In this document: one piece after another, positions 1 to 11,003 of the stretch | Position numbering within the stretch: the stretch's first letter is position 1 | Layout of the letters: each line of letters starts with the position of its first letter | Virus record (IMG/VR): IMGVR_UViG_3300030117_001886 | Location: 1 to 64,000 of that record | Source: a virus | Reading direction: 5' to 3' (one strand) | Length of the DNA: 64,000 nucleotides | Translations under genes and position numbers: made by a program | The notes under the pieces: model-generated | Seen by the model: only the letters and a program-made list of their open reading frames with translations | Told to the model about the DNA's origin: nothing | Database searches by the model: none

Positions 1-2
1 AA

Positions 3-3000
3 AAAGAGGCTGATAATATTATAGGAGGCATAGAGTTAGACTATAGGGATAACAACAGCGGCCTAAAAGGTGAGAAGATTACTAGACAGAAAGCACTAAA
101 TTTACTAAAGAAACTTTTACCAGACATGTTTGATAAGAGTGGTAAAATTATACCAAGCATGCTTTCTATGTTAAACTTTGCAGAGATGGAAAGAATGACT
201 GGTAGGACAGATGTTCTTGGTAGATTCTCAAAAGGAGTTATATTCTTACTGGAAGATAAGACAGGCGTATATGAGAATGTAGTACGTCACGAAGCATTAC
301 ATAAAGTAATATGGAACTATCTTACGCCTGCAGAACGTACAGCCTTATACAAGGCAGCTAGACAAAGATATAAAATGCCTGAAGGCATATTCAGTAATAA
401 AGAGGTAGAAGAGAAATTAGCTGATGAGTTTATGACTTACAGGCAAAAGCCTGAATCATTCAAGGATGCTATAGGTAGATTCTTCAAGAAGCTTCTTAAA
501 CTATTTGGGTTCTATCAAAAGAATGTAAACAATATAGATGCATTCTTTGCTAATGTAGAAAGCGGATACTTCTCTGGTAAAATGTATACACCAACAGATG
601 TAACAGGACTTAACTATATAGATATAGAAAAAACATTTGGGACTGTTCAGGTGTACAGAGACTCGTCTAAGATATTTAAAAGTCTTATGGCGAATAACAT
701 GGACACAAATAACAAGAAGGCTGCTATAGACAAAGAGTCTAAGAAAGTTTTGCGTCCGCCAGTAAGTAGAGATGAGGCTCTTAGAATGACAGCTCAGCAA
801 GTTTTAAATAATCTTGCAAAGATGGAGCAGATAGCTAACCCTACTGTAGATCAGAAGAGACTTATAGCGGCAACTAGAAAACTTTCACAAGAGAAAGTAC
901 TAAGAACATTATTTAAAGAATACTACGAGAGAGACTATAAGTCCTTAGGGGTTGACCTTGAGATAGAAGAAGATGTAGATGCAGTAAACTTAAAAGAGAT
1001 TATTGAAAGAGCTTTTGAAAAGGACCACAGTCTTAGTCTATCAGAAGAGGTTGTTGACTTTTTATCTGGTTTAACTTATCAGCAAAAAGGTACAGATACT
1101 ATCAATCGTATAAATATAAAACACGGCTATTTTATCTTATTACAATTATTTGCTGGATTAGATTCTAGCCTTGGTTTCAATGGTATGCAGGAGGAACTTC
1201 TTAAGAGAGGTAACAAACTAGGATTTAAACCTGGTACTGCAGGCCAGGCCGTGTTGAATAAACTAACAGATCCTAAACAAGGAATTTTAGTCCAAGGTTT
1301 AGTAGATAGATTGCCGGGTAGAAAAACTATACCTGGTAATGCTAGATTTATATCGGACAGCCTATTCATATTTGCAGAGGATAAAGGTAGAGATATATAC
1401 AATATCAACTCTGATATTGATCTAAATCCTGAAGGAATAAAAAGAGTAGTAAGGAAGAAAGACGAACTGTCTGAAGATTTCTTCTACAGAGTGTGGGAGG
1501 CTATGCAGGAGAATGGACAAGAGTTAAACTCTAACCAGCTTAAAGCGCTGTATGTAAAAGAGACATCACTCAAGACGCTTAAGAATATCTTTGTAAATGC
1601 TGCTAACCTAAGAAAAGAAAACTTTAAGATAGGTGAGTACGGTTTTGAGGGGGAAAGAAAAACTGTATCGTATTATACGCATAGATCATTTGGCACAGAC
1701 GCAGTACAAAGGTCCTCTGTAAAAGATGGTATGACAACTAATGCCAAGAGACTTGTAGGAAACATACCTGGTATTGTACAAAAATTAAAAGCAGGTAAGG
1801 TAGAGGATGGAGTTATACAGTTCTTAGATGTTATAGGATATGATAGATCTCTTATATCTCTAGACTTTAGAAATGAAGCTGAGCTTAAGCAGAAGCTTAT
1901 AAACATGCTAGAAGAGGTTAAGAACAATTATAACAAAGATGTAAACGTTTTATCTGAAACAGAGTTTGATTCTAATAACAAGCCGGTAGTAACTGGTAAG
2001 AGAAAGATTACTATGGAGGAGATAGTAGACAATGAAAGAAGTACTATCAATCTATTAGGGGGAGCATTACAGTTTATAGGGCAGGGACAGAAGCCACAGT
2101 CAATTAGAAATGCTGACGGTAAAAATATATACATATATCATAATAGTTCGTTTGGTGTAGACGCAATACTATCTCTACGCCCTAGCGTTAAGAAAAAAGA
2201 CAGAAAAGAATACTTACAAGAGGGTAGTCCTGCATACGAATCAACTTATCAATACAACATCTTTGCCAATGGTGATAGTAGAATATACAATATATCAGAT
2301 CACGATGCCATAATATCTTCATCAGGATTTGGTAGAGCTAAAGTATACAGAAGAGAAGAGGAGGCTAACTGGTCAGATAGAATATTTAACTATATGTTCT
2401 TAGCAGATATGTCTGCTATAGATAAAGGTAAAGGCATCTACAAGTACTCACAGCAGATACACACTGTAGCAGATGCGCCTACACTAAAAGCAGCTGAAGT
2501 TAGATTCTTAATGCCTGATCAACAAGATGCAGCTATTAGAAATATTATAAGACAATACAAATCTAAGCCTAAGAAAGGTAGTCCTACCGCATTTACTAGT
2601 ATACTAGAATCTAATATGAGTGAGTCTCAAAAGCTAGCTGCTATAAAGAAAGAGTTTAAGGACAGAGCTAAGAAGTTTGAGCAGGATTTAAAAGATAATA
2701 ATGTAAACTATAACACAAATGCCATGGATGGCATGATCAAAGTTCTACAGGACAATGGTGTTATAGCTAAGTTTGAAGGTGATGAGGTACAAAGAGAGGA
2801 GCAAAAAGAAAAAGCTAGATCTCAAGTTATAGAGCAGTTTGTAGCTAATTATGCAATTAATGGATTTTTCTTAAATCAGATTGTATTAGGAGATGAGGCA
2901 CAGTTTGGTAACTCATTTAAAGTAATTAAGCGTACTAAGATTGCATTTGCACCTGGATATAAAGGGTTTGTGAATGACAAGTATGGAATGCAGAAAGAGT

Positions 3001-6000
3001 TTAGAGTTATAGTTGCTAATGATCCAGTAGCTTCTCCATTTGATTACATGAGTGATAAAGAGAAAGCTGAGCTCCGTGATGATATGAAGGCTATAATGGG
3101 TACAGAGTTTGAGAACTTTGACATGGCAGATGCACAAGGGTTTATCCTACCCGAGCGTTTAGCTGACATACGTCGTGGTTTTGGTGGAGGTATAAAAATT
3201 AGTACTGTACTAAAACCTGTATACTTTGGTGTTGATAAGGACGGCCAAACGCATGCACTTAAGTATTCTGCAGTTGTATTAAGTGATGATTTAGTATCTA
3301 AACACCCAAAGCTTGAACAACTTAGAGCTGCAATGCGCGCTATAAAAGCAGATGAATATGTATTTAAAACCGCCAACAAGGTAGGTGGCCCTAAGACTCT
3401 TGCAGGAAATGGCTATGCAAATAATAAAGTAACTGTAGATGGTAAGTTTAATGAAGAGCTTAACTTTACAGAAGACAATGTTGTAGTACTAGACAACAAG
3501 AACTATAGAATACAGCTAGATCCAAAAGCTGCGTTAGATAAGGTAGTATCTAATCCTACACAGCTAGCGTATTTTATTGACTCAAATGGTTTGAACTTTG
3601 ATGCTGCATTGGAGTACTATCAGTTAATGGCTGATGAGTTTGGTATGGGGCTAGAAGACTTCTTAAGATCCGTAGACTCATTGTCAAGTAATAAAAAGAA
3701 TGCAATAGAATCTCCTGAAAAGTCTCGTATAAATAACATGCGTCACAGAGCTAGACAGATGGCTAAAGAGTCGGCTAGTAAACTTGCATCCTCTCAGAAG
3801 GAAGCCGAGGTTCTTAGTACAAAAGCTAAAGTTGTAGAGCAAGACAAGGATGGTAATAATATAGAAAGAGAAAGGTTTGCAATTGATATAAACTTCCCAG
3901 GTGTTGCGCAAAAGGTGTTCTCTCTAATGTTGTCTAAGTTAAAGAGTCACACTGTAAAAGTTAAGTTCCCGGGTTACAAAATGGTGTTACAATCATCATA
4001 CGGTATAGATGTGTACGAAGAGAATGGCGTAGCTAGAACAAAAGATCAAATAGAAAACTTTGATGAGAAGCTTGCTAACGGCACTATAAAGGAAAGACCT
4101 CTAAAACACATAACAGCTGATAAACCTTATGTAGAAGTACTTATGCCTTCTATACATCAAGATAGATTTCAGATAGGTGACACCATACTTAATGAAAACA
4201 TGATGGGCTTCCGTATACCATCTACAGAGCTACACTCTGCGGTTGCAATAAAGGTTGTAGGTTTTTACGATGCATTCCAAACTAATGTACTAGTTGCACC
4301 TAAAGAGCTCACACCGCTGCATGGTAGTGACTTTGACGTCGACTCATTATTTGTTATACGTAAAGCTACAATGTTTGATAACAAGAACGGTAAGAAGTTG
4401 TATGCAAACACTGAGAGAGGATTAGAGTATGATGGAGAATTAATACTAAGCATGGCTGACTCTTTAGATGTAGCCTTTTTAGACTTAGTGCAAGAAAGAT
4501 ACGATAAAGCTAGTGATAGATTTAGTGAGTTAATGGTAATGCAAAGACAGGAACTAGCAAAAGAAAGTCCTGTAAAAGAAGCGCTTGATGCCATTAAGGA
4601 TGAGATGTCTGCTATAAATAAATTTAGAGATATGGCAAGAGTTGCTATGAGCGCTATGCGTAAAAATAGAATGCTTGACATTTATCTAGAAGTTATAGAA
4701 GCTAAGAAGAACAGAGCTTCAATGCTTACGCCTATTGACATGAATAACTTTAAGGGTGTAAATAGAAAGGGCTCACCATCTGTGTTTGATGCTCTTAGCC
4801 AGGCTCTTGGCGTAGAGATACAAGATGGGCATGAGCAGTTATATAGAGACATAGACTTAACTGATCCTCTTGGAGAGAGATATATGCATCAAAGTAACAG
4901 ACAAGGCGCTATCCTTACAGGTGTATTTGCAAATGCAATGAAAGTTCTTATCTATGCTAGAAAAGGTAAAGAAGTACAAGGTAATAAAGAAGAGTCTAAA
5001 GTATTCTACGGATCGGGTGATAATATATTATCGTATGAAATAGATGGAACAAACTATGCAGAGCTAGCTATTAATGCAAGAGGTAAAGATATTAATGGTG
5101 AGATTGCAGATGAGTATGTATATGGTACACTTGACTCTGCAGTGAACGCTTCTATTGATAATGCTAATGAGCAGATACTAAATATAATTAATCTAAATGG
5201 AGATACCTCAGCTATATTTACAGTAATGACTAGTCAAGGTGTACCTCTAAACAAGGTTGCATTCTTTATAAACCAGCCTATTATACGAGCTGCTTCTAAA
5301 AGTCTAGGATTTAGAATGACTAACAAACTGACTAAGATGGAAGAGATTGTAGCAAATAAGCTAGGACTTAACATGGATCAGCTGCAGGAAAGATTAAACA
5401 GTGTAGAGATTACCACAGAAGCTCTTAGGGATGGCGTTCGTAGATCTGACATACTAGAAGATAAAAGTTTAGATGACATGCTTGGATCTTCAGCCAAAGA
5501 AATACTATTCCAATTAAAAGTAGCACAGCTTGCTAAGCAGATACTTAAGTATGATGACACTCTTAGAGATATGAGTAAAGCACTGAGTGTGTTACAATCT
5601 ATGCCATCTTCACTAGCTGAGTTTGAAGATATAAAACAAGCAGTTGCTAAAATTGTTACTAGAAATGAGGACGGCGAGCTAGAGTTTAACAGTAATTTTG
5701 GAATGCAAATTCCTGATATAACTAAAAACTTAGCACACTTTAGAGCTGCTATGGAAGTAGTAGAAGCGTTTGATGTGTACTCTGAAAATGCATTCCACAT
5801 TGCGCACCCAGAAATGAAAGCTTTTGCAGCTGAAATAGGTAAGCAGTTTACTACAGACAAGGAAGAAAAAGAAACTGCAAACGAAAAGAATGTAAAGATA
5901 CGTACTGAGTTTATCAAGTACATAGCATCTGGTATGCCGCAGTTTACTACGATTAATGAGCCTCTATATACATACAAAGGTACATTTGGTGAAATACAGT

Positions 6001-7025
6001 TTGGAGGTACTAGAGCATTTATTTCAGGACTAGTAGACGATATAGCTGCCTTGCCTAAATCTGAAAGATTCAACAACAAGTTCTTAGCAGGGCTAGAGAT
6101 TAGAAGACAGGCTGGTAGACCGTCGGGCGTGAAGTTCCAAGGCGCATCTAGTCTTACTCAGGAAGATTTAATAGAGTTATACAACGATTTTGAAAAGATA
6201 GATAGCGCTCTTAAGAATAAACTTGTTAAGTATGCTGTAGTTGCTGAGGGTATGTCGTTTGGTGCTGGCAATATTTCACTAGTAATAAATCCAAAATATT
6301 TTGCAGAGGTAGAGAAAGAGAGAACTAAGTTGATGGATAAAATATTCCCAGCTAAGTCTGCAGGAAAAGCAGCTATAGCCAAAGCGCAAACTATGCGGGA
6401 CAATATCCTAGAGCACTTTGAGATACAGTTTGCTTTAAATAATATTGGTAATGTAAAAAGAATATACGGTAAAGAAACAGGAGAGGTTCTAACTGAGAAT
6501 GGTAAGACTATAAGCAGAAAGGTAAAAGATGGAAGAGCTTACTATTTTAAGATGGAAAATGGTCCTAAGTATCTTAAGAATAACTTTACTGGTGACTTAT
6601 ACATAAGAACTTACCAGGAGACTAAGGATGATTTAATAGTTGCGTACTATGATAAGGTAGGAAAAAGTAATAATGCAGCATCCATATATTCGTCTTCAGA
6701 ATTTGTAATGGACAATGGTTATCTTATAAACCAAGCATTTAATAGTCAGCATCCTGTATTTGCAGTAAATAATTTAGATAGCAACACTGTAGATATTATT
6801 GGTAAGTATGAAGGATTAGAGCCTGGAATGATGGTAGGACTAGTGTTGAGAGGAGATGAGGTTAGAAGTAACATGCAGTTAGCAGAGATTGACTCTATAG
6901 ACACTTCCAAAGAAAATATAATTTCACTATCTTTGAAGCCTGGTAGATCAGTTGTTACTGGTAAGGCTGCTACAACTGAGGCATATAAAAGAGTGCATAA
7001 CGTGAAACCAAGTCAAGAGTGTTAA
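3..7025 (+). CDS. giant crAss-like phage RNA polymerase polypeptide (5' end missing)
   Basis: This reading frame is open to the left edge, so the ATG at 126 is internal and the gene begins before the window. The visible part exceeds 2330 residues. At 4200-4343 it shows a double-psi beta-barrel signature: GFRIPSTELHSAVAIK followed by HGSDFDVDSLF. The DFDVD triad (4329-4343) matches the metal-binding loop of YonO-like and crAss-like phage RNA polymerases, such as that of Cellulophaga phage phi14:2, which is packaged in the virion and transcribes early genes. Near the visible N-terminus HEALH (288-302), followed by a downstream EEKLADEF segment, resembles a zincin-type metallopeptidase site. The stop is one base from the next start, so both genes share the late transcript. 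I infer a virion RNA polymerase ejected with the DNA. The polymerase call is strong and the peptidase call tentative. Confidence 0.88.
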   Translation, partial: KEADNIIGGIELDYRDNNSGLKGEKITRQKALNLLKKLLPDMFDKSGKIIPSMLSMLNFAEMERMTGRTDVLGRFSKGVIFLLEDKTGVYENVVRHEALHKVIWNYLTPAERTALYKAARQRYKMPEGIFSNKEVEEKLADEFMTYRQKPESFKDAIGRFFKKLLKLFGFYQKNVNNIDAFFANVESGYFSGKMYTPTDVTGLNYIDIEKTFGTVQVYRDSSKIFKSLMANNMDTNNKKAAIDKESKKVLRPPVSRDEALRMTAQQVLNNLAKMEQIANPTVDQKRLIAATRKLSQEKVLRTLFKEYYERDYKSLGVDLEIEEDVDAVNLKEIIERAFEKDHSLSLSEEVVDFLSGLTYQQKGTDTINRINIKHGYFILLQLFAGLDSSLGFNGMQEELLKRGNKLGFKPGTAGQAVLNKLTDPKQGILVQGLVDRLPGRKTIPGNARFISDSLFIFAEDKGRDIYNINSDIDLNPEGIKRVVRKKDELSEDFFYRVWEAMQENGQELNSNQLKALYVKETSLKTLKNIFVNAANLRKENFKIGEYGFEGERKTVSYYTHRSFGTDAVQRSSVKDGMTTNAKRLVGNIPGIVQKLKAGKVEDGVIQFLDVIGYDRSLISLDFRNEAELKQKLINMLEEVKNNYNKDVNVLSETEFDSNNKPVVTGKRKITMEEIVDNERSTINLLGGALQFIGQGQKPQSIRNADGKNIYIYHNSSFGVDAILSLRPSVKKKDRKEYLQEGSPAYESTYQYNIFANGDSRIYNISDHDAIISSSGFGRAKVYRREEEANWSDRIFNYMFLADMSAIDKGKGIYKYSQQIHTVADAPTLKAAEVRFLMPDQQDAAIRNIIRQYKSKPKKGSPTAFTSILESNMSESQKLAAIKKEFKDRAKKFEQDLKDNNVNYNTNAMDGMIKVLQDNGVIAKFEGDEVQREEQKEKARSQVIEQFVANYAINGFFLNQIVLGDEAQFGNSFKVIKRTKIAFAPGYKGFVNDKYGMQKEFRVIVANDPVASPFDYMSDKEKAELRDDMKAIMGTEFENFDMADAQGFILPERLADIRRGFGGGIKISTVLKPVYFGVDKDGQTHALKYSAVVLSDDLVSKHPKLEQLRAAMRAIKADEYVFKTANKVGGPKTLAGNGYANNKVTVDGKFNEELNFTEDNVVVLDNKNYRIQLDPKAALDKVVSNPTQLAYFIDSNGLNFDAALEYYQLMADEFGMGLEDFLRSVDSLSSNKKNAIESPEKSRINNMRHRARQMAKESASKLASSQKEAEVLSTKAKVVEQDKDGNNIERERFAIDINFPGVAQKVFSLMLSKLKSHTVKVKFPGYKMVLQSSYGIDVYEENGVARTKDQIENFDEKLANGTIKERPLKHITADKPYVEVLMPSIHQDRFQIGDTILNENMMGFRIPSTELHSAVAIKVVGFYDAFQTNVLVAPKELTPLHGSDFDVDSLFVIRKATMFDNKNGKKLYANTERGLEYDGELILSMADSLDVAFLDLVQERYDKASDRFSELMVMQRQELAKESPVKEALDAIKDEMSAINKFRDMARVAMSAMRKNRMLDIYLEVIEAKKNRASMLTPIDMNNFKGVNRKGSPSVFDALSQALGVEIQDGHEQLYRDIDLTDPLGERYMHQSNRQGAILTGVFANAMKVLIYARKGKEVQGNKEESKVFYGSGDNILSYEIDGTNYAELAINARGKDINGEIADEYVYGTLDSAVNASIDNANEQILNIINLNGDTSAIFTVMTSQGVPLNKVAFFINQPIIRAASKSLGFRMTNKLTKMEEIVANKLGLNMDQLQERLNSVEITTEALRDGVRRSDILEDKSLDDMLGSSAKEILFQLKVAQLAKQILKYDDTLRDMSKALSVLQSMPSSLAEFEDIKQAVAKIVTRNEDGELEFNSNFGMQIPDITKNLAHFRAAMEVVEAFDVYSENAFHIAHPEMKAFAAEIGKQFTTDKEEKETANEKNVKIRTEFIKYIASGMPQFTTINEPLYTYKGTFGEIQFGGTRAFISGLVDDIAALPKSERFNNKFLAGLEIRRQAGRPSGVKFQGASSLTQEDLIELYNDFEKIDSALKNKLVKYAVVAEGMSFGAGNISLVINPKYFAEVEKERTKLMDKIFPAKSAGKAAIAKAQTMRDNILEHFEIQFALNNIGNVKRIYGKETGEVLTENGKTISRKVKDGRAYYFKMENGPKYLKNNFTGDLYIRTYQETKDDLIVAYYDKVGKSNNAASIYSSSEFVMDNGYLINQAFNSQHPVFAVNNLDSNTVDIIGKYEGLEPGMMVGLVLRGDEVRSNMQLAEIDSIDTSKENIISLSLKPGRSVVTGKAATTEAYKRVHNVKPSQEC

Positions 7026-7026
7026 T

Positions 7027-10000
7027 ATGGCGTGTACAATAAACATAACTCCAAAGTTTGGACCTAATACAGGTAAAGAAGTTCAGAGCAGTCTGTTTGA
7101 TCAAATAATAGAACTGATAAAAGATCCTAAATTAGCGCAGGATGCGTATGAGCAGGTCAGAACTCCTGAGTTTATAGAGAAGTTTGGTGATTGGATAAAT
7201 GATCCAGCGTCTTATGCGGCTAAGCTAGATGATAATGGTGAACCAATATTAGTAGAAAGAGATACAGAAGCAGTGTTCCCTGGTTTAGATGAACCTATTG
7301 TACTAAAACATTTTAAGAGAGAATCTACTGCTCCAACTGCAGAGAAATCTGTAGGCACAGATAATCTTAACGAGACACCTAACACAAAAGCACAGGCTAG
7401 GTTAGCTAACGTGATTAGAGAACTAAATCAAAAGAAAAATGAGGAGGGTCTTACCCTTGAAAATCCTGGTGACTCTGAGTATAAAGGTAATACAAGAAAC
7501 TATAAAAGATTAACCTCTGAGGTAAAGAAAATTGTTGGTAAAGATGTGGAGCTAGAGCGAGCCCGTAATGCAGCTGAAACTCTATACAACAACCTGCGCA
7601 AGGACCAACAAAAAGATACCATTACAATTGAAAACAAAGAGTTAAGTTTTGAGGAACTAGTAGAACACTACGAAAGAAAATTTAATACAGCAGCTGCATA
7701 CGGGCGAGCTATCCACAAGTATCTAGAATACCACATTACAAAAGATAGAGCTTTACTCACAGAGCTAGCATATATACGAGCAGCAAAAACAAAAGAAAAA
7801 GACGGCGTTGTACAAGACAAGATAGATGCCAAAGCTACTAACTGGGTAACAAATGAAAATGTTGCCAATCTATTGACAGCTAGGTCAGGATACACATCTA
7901 GTGATCAGATGGCTGCTGAGGTTATGATACATAGTGATATACTTGGTATAGCTACACAGGTAGATGGTTTATATTCACATGATGATAACACTATAAGTCT
8001 TGTTGATTGGAAGTCTGGTGCTGCTTTTCTTAATGACAAGTCAACTATACAACCCATGCCGTATGCTAGGGGTAAAGATTATATTGGTAACAGCAGATTA
8101 AATCAGGCTAAGCTTGAGCTTGCATTGCGTGCACTTATTATAAAAGAACAAGTACCTGATGCTAAGTTTAGAAACTTAACTGTACACCACATAGAAAGAA
8201 ACAACCTCGGTAAAAATCCATACAGAGTAGACCTGCAAGAGTTCTTAGGTATACTAAAAGAATACTTTAAAGCCACTGCACCAGAAAAATTTAGAGAGCT
8301 GGATGCAAAAGGATTGTTTGATTACAAAAACTACAAAGACTTTGAGGCTGAAGCTGACATGGTTCTTACTAAATATAAGCACCTACCTACTAAGGATCAG
8401 ATTCCTGCTCTTGAAAACGAAGCAATACTTCTAAGAAATAGAATTAATACAAACAATTCTAGAAATATTATAGAAGATAAAAGAAAGCTAGGCGAGATAA
8501 CAGCAGAAATATTAATGCTAAAGGATCATACTAAAGGTGAATTAGACCCTGATACTATTGCTGATAGCACTAACTCTACAGAAGGAATGCTTAAGGCCTA
8601 CTTTGGTACACTAGCTAATATGTCTAACAAACATATACAGCAATACAATGCACTGTTTCAAAGATCTAGAAAAGCATTTTTAGAAGATAAACAAAAAGAA
8701 AGAAGAAAGGCAGACAAACTATTTAAAGCTGTACAGGATGAATACTATAGAAAGAATCCTTTGAAAGGTATAACTAGAGATGTAGTATCATTTTATGATT
8801 ACAAAGATGTCTATGGTTTTGCATTTAAATTTAGAGAAGATGAGTCAGTATCCATGTCCGGGTTTTATAGAAAAACCATGGCGGAAGCAAAGAAAGAGTT
8901 AGCAAATGGTGAGATGACTCAAGCTCAATATAACTTATTAGAATATCTAGACAATACATGGAGAGGCACTTGGTCTGATGTTATGCTTAACACTGCATAT
9001 ACAGATAGATATGGTAAAGAAGTTTCTTATGCTAGAAGCATTGGCTTGATAGATGATGGTTCTAGAAGAGGAGTTGTAAATGATAATGGTAGTCTATCTG
9101 AAATGTTTGTACCAAGATTACCAAAAGAAATGTCTGAAACCGGTGAAGAGTATTCAGGTTTATTAAAGCCTCTTAAATCTCTATATCAAAAAGTAAAGAT
9201 GTTTGCACGTAGAAACTTTACATTCTTTGAAGAGGAGAATTATTACGCATACGGGGAAGATCAGTCTACATTCAATGCAGTGAAAGTAAGATACATGGGT
9301 AGTGAGTACTCTATTGCAGGACAGCAACATTCATTTAATTTAGAAAAAATGCATGCTGACTTTATGGTTAATATGTATCAAAAGAAATACATGGATAATG
9401 CGCTAGCAATGGCGGACGGCCTTAAGAGTTTTTATGAAGCTAAAGCAGAAGTAGGTCAAACAGCTAGATATGCTCCAGTAATTGAAATGTTAGATAAGCA
9501 TATTGTAAATACACTACTACAAGAGTTAGGATATAGACAGGCAGTGTTAACAAAAAAACAAATTACAATACCTGCCTTATACCCAGGAGGTAAAGTACAA
9601 ACAATAAATCTTTGGAAAGGTCTTATGGCATTAAAAAATCTTGCAACAGCAAAAGCATTATGGTTAAAAGCTGTAGCAGGTACATTTAATGGTTTACTTA
9701 TTACATTTCAAACTGCAGTTAATGCAGCTTCAGGTAGTATATCAAAACGTGTACTAAGAGCACAAGGTTTATCTACAGATGATATTGACTTTACTATATC
9801 TGATTTACTATTTGGTGTAGGTGAAATGACAAAGTATTATGCAGATATTTTAAATCCTCTTGCAGATAAGAGAGATAACAAAATGTATAACTTATTACAG
9901 AAGTTTAACTATCTACCTGATAACTATGATTATGCATCTGATCCAAAAGAACTGCGCATGACTAAAAATAGTTTGTTTAGATATTCTAATCTATTTTTCT

Positions 10001-10962
10001 TTCACTCAATACACGAGGAGTGGGGGCATGGTGTGTTATTAGCTGCTCAAATGAGAAAGATAAAAATGGCTGACGGATCAAATATATGGGATAGTTATAA
10101 TGATGATGGGTCGTTCAAAGAGTTTAAGGAAGATGGTTCTAGAAATGTTAGGGGATTAAGAAAAGGTAGAACAAAAGCTCAGGATGAAGTTATTAGTGAT
10201 CTTACAGCGGAAGAGTTAAATAGAATGTATAAAGCTAGTACACTTATACATGGTGCGTATAGATCTTGGGAAAGAGCTGCAATAGAAAGTTATGTACTTG
10301 GGCAATGGTTCTTACAGTTTAAAAAATATTTACCTGCCATACTATTTAGAGAGTGGGAAGGTAGACATGAGGATTTCAATCTTGGATATTTTAAATATGC
10401 AGATGAAAATGGTAATAGAAAAACTGAAATTGTAGATGGTGTAGAGTTAGATGTTATGGAATGGCATTCTGCTATGCATGAAGGAAGGGCTAGAGTTATG
10501 GGAGGAGTTTTGCTAGCAGGTCTAGGAATGAAATCATTTAGAAGTCCTGCAGGTAGAGGAGACTATAGATTTAGTCAGCTAAGCGGAAGAGATAAAGTAG
10601 GTGTAGTAGGATTAACAACTAGTTTATTTTTTAGTCTTTTGTTTTGGATTGCACTTGGTGCATACTTTGAAGATGATGAAGATAATCCATATGCAAAAAG
10701 ATTTGGATTCCTTGCAGCGGATGGGTTACAAGGTTTTAACCCGCGTGAGGTATTACGTACAGTTAAGAATCCACTTGCAGTAATTACACAATTAAATAAT
10801 TTAGCTGATGGGCTATCACAGATGATAGTATCAGGAGTATCCGGTGACTTTACTGGGGAAGGAAAGTTAAAAGGTCAGAATCAAGTTATGAAAGAAGTAC
10901 CGTTCTTATCTATACAAGCAGAACTAGAACGTTACGAACTTGTAGGAGGAACAGAAAGGTAA
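7027..10962 (+). CDS. large virion-type protein with PD-(D/E)XK (Cas4/RecB-like) nuclease motif and a membrane segment
   Basis: This 1311-residue protein is encoded directly behind the RNA polymerase gene. The N-terminus has TPEFIEKFGDWIND followed by DDNGEP, a segment typical of large polyvalent phage proteins. At residues about 225-330 it has a Cas4/RecB-like nuclease pattern: AYGRAIHKYLEYH, then QVDGL, then LVDWKSG with D327 and K329 as candidate metal-site residues. The C-terminal third is helical and has one strongly hydrophobic stretch near residues 1191-1213 that could span a membrane. crAss-like phages encode very large proteins beside the RNA polymerase that are packaged and ejected, so I infer an ejected protein. 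Whether the nuclease is active and on what substrate is unknown. It is the last gene of the rightward block. Confidence 0.7.
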   Translation: MACTINITPKFGPNTGKEVQSSLFDQIIELIKDPKLAQDAYEQVRTPEFIEKFGDWINDPASYAAKLDDNGEPILVERDTEAVFPGLDEPIVLKHFKRESTAPTAEKSVGTDNLNETPNTKAQARLANVIRELNQKKNEEGLTLENPGDSEYKGNTRNYKRLTSEVKKIVGKDVELERARNAAETLYNNLRKDQQKDTITIENKELSFEELVEHYERKFNTAAAYGRAIHKYLEYHITKDRALLTELAYIRAAKTKEKDGVVQDKIDAKATNWVTNENVANLLTARSGYTSSDQMAAEVMIHSDILGIATQVDGLYSHDDNTISLVDWKSGAAFLNDKSTIQPMPYARGKDYIGNSRLNQAKLELALRALIIKEQVPDAKFRNLTVHHIERNNLGKNPYRVDLQEFLGILKEYFKATAPEKFRELDAKGLFDYKNYKDFEAEADMVLTKYKHLPTKDQIPALENEAILLRNRINTNNSRNIIEDKRKLGEITAEILMLKDHTKGELDPDTIADSTNSTEGMLKAYFGTLANMSNKHIQQYNALFQRSRKAFLEDKQKERRKADKLFKAVQDEYYRKNPLKGITRDVVSFYDYKDVYGFAFKFREDESVSMSGFYRKTMAEAKKELANGEMTQAQYNLLEYLDNTWRGTWSDVMLNTAYTDRYGKEVSYARSIGLIDDGSRRGVVNDNGSLSEMFVPRLPKEMSETGEEYSGLLKPLKSLYQKVKMFARRNFTFFEEENYYAYGEDQSTFNAVKVRYMGSEYSIAGQQHSFNLEKMHADFMVNMYQKKYMDNALAMADGLKSFYEAKAEVGQTARYAPVIEMLDKHIVNTLLQELGYRQAVLTKKQITIPALYPGGKVQTINLWKGLMALKNLATAKALWLKAVAGTFNGLLITFQTAVNAASGSISKRVLRAQGLSTDDIDFTISDLLFGVGEMTKYYADILNPLADKRDNKMYNLLQKFNYLPDNYDYASDPKELRMTKNSLFRYSNLFFFHSIHEEWGHGVLLAAQMRKIKMADGSNIWDSYNDDGSFKEFKEDGSRNVRGLRKGRTKAQDEVISDLTAEELNRMYKASTLIHGAYRSWERAAIESYVLGQWFLQFKKYLPAILFREWEGRHEDFNLGYFKYADENGNRKTEIVDGVELDVMEWHSAMHEGRARVMGGVLLAGLGMKSFRSPAGRGDYRFSQLSGRDKVGVVGLTTSLFFSLLFWIALGAYFEDDEDNPYAKRFGFLAADGLQGFNPREVLRTVKNPLAVITQLNNLADGLSQMIVSGVSGDFTGEGKLKGQNQVMKEVPFLSIQAELERYELVGGTER

Positions 10963-10966
10963 TGAA

Positions 10967-10981
10967 GGGGCACAAGGCCCC
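10967..10981. terminator. hairpin between convergent blocks
   Basis: GGGGC-ACAAG-GCCCC forms a 5-bp stem in the 41 bases between the rightward polymerase block and the leftward replication block. There is no good U-tract on either strand, so it may be a weak or factor-assisted bidirectional terminator. Its position at the convergence point is the main support. Confidence 0.5.
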
Positions 10982-11003
10982 CTATTACCACACACAAATT
11001 TAG

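Noticed and set aside
5378-6079. 233-codon open frame on the minus strand
   Set aside because: It lies wholly inside the RNA polymerase gene in the opposite direction and has Ser/Leu/Ile-heavy composition typical of an antisense shadow.
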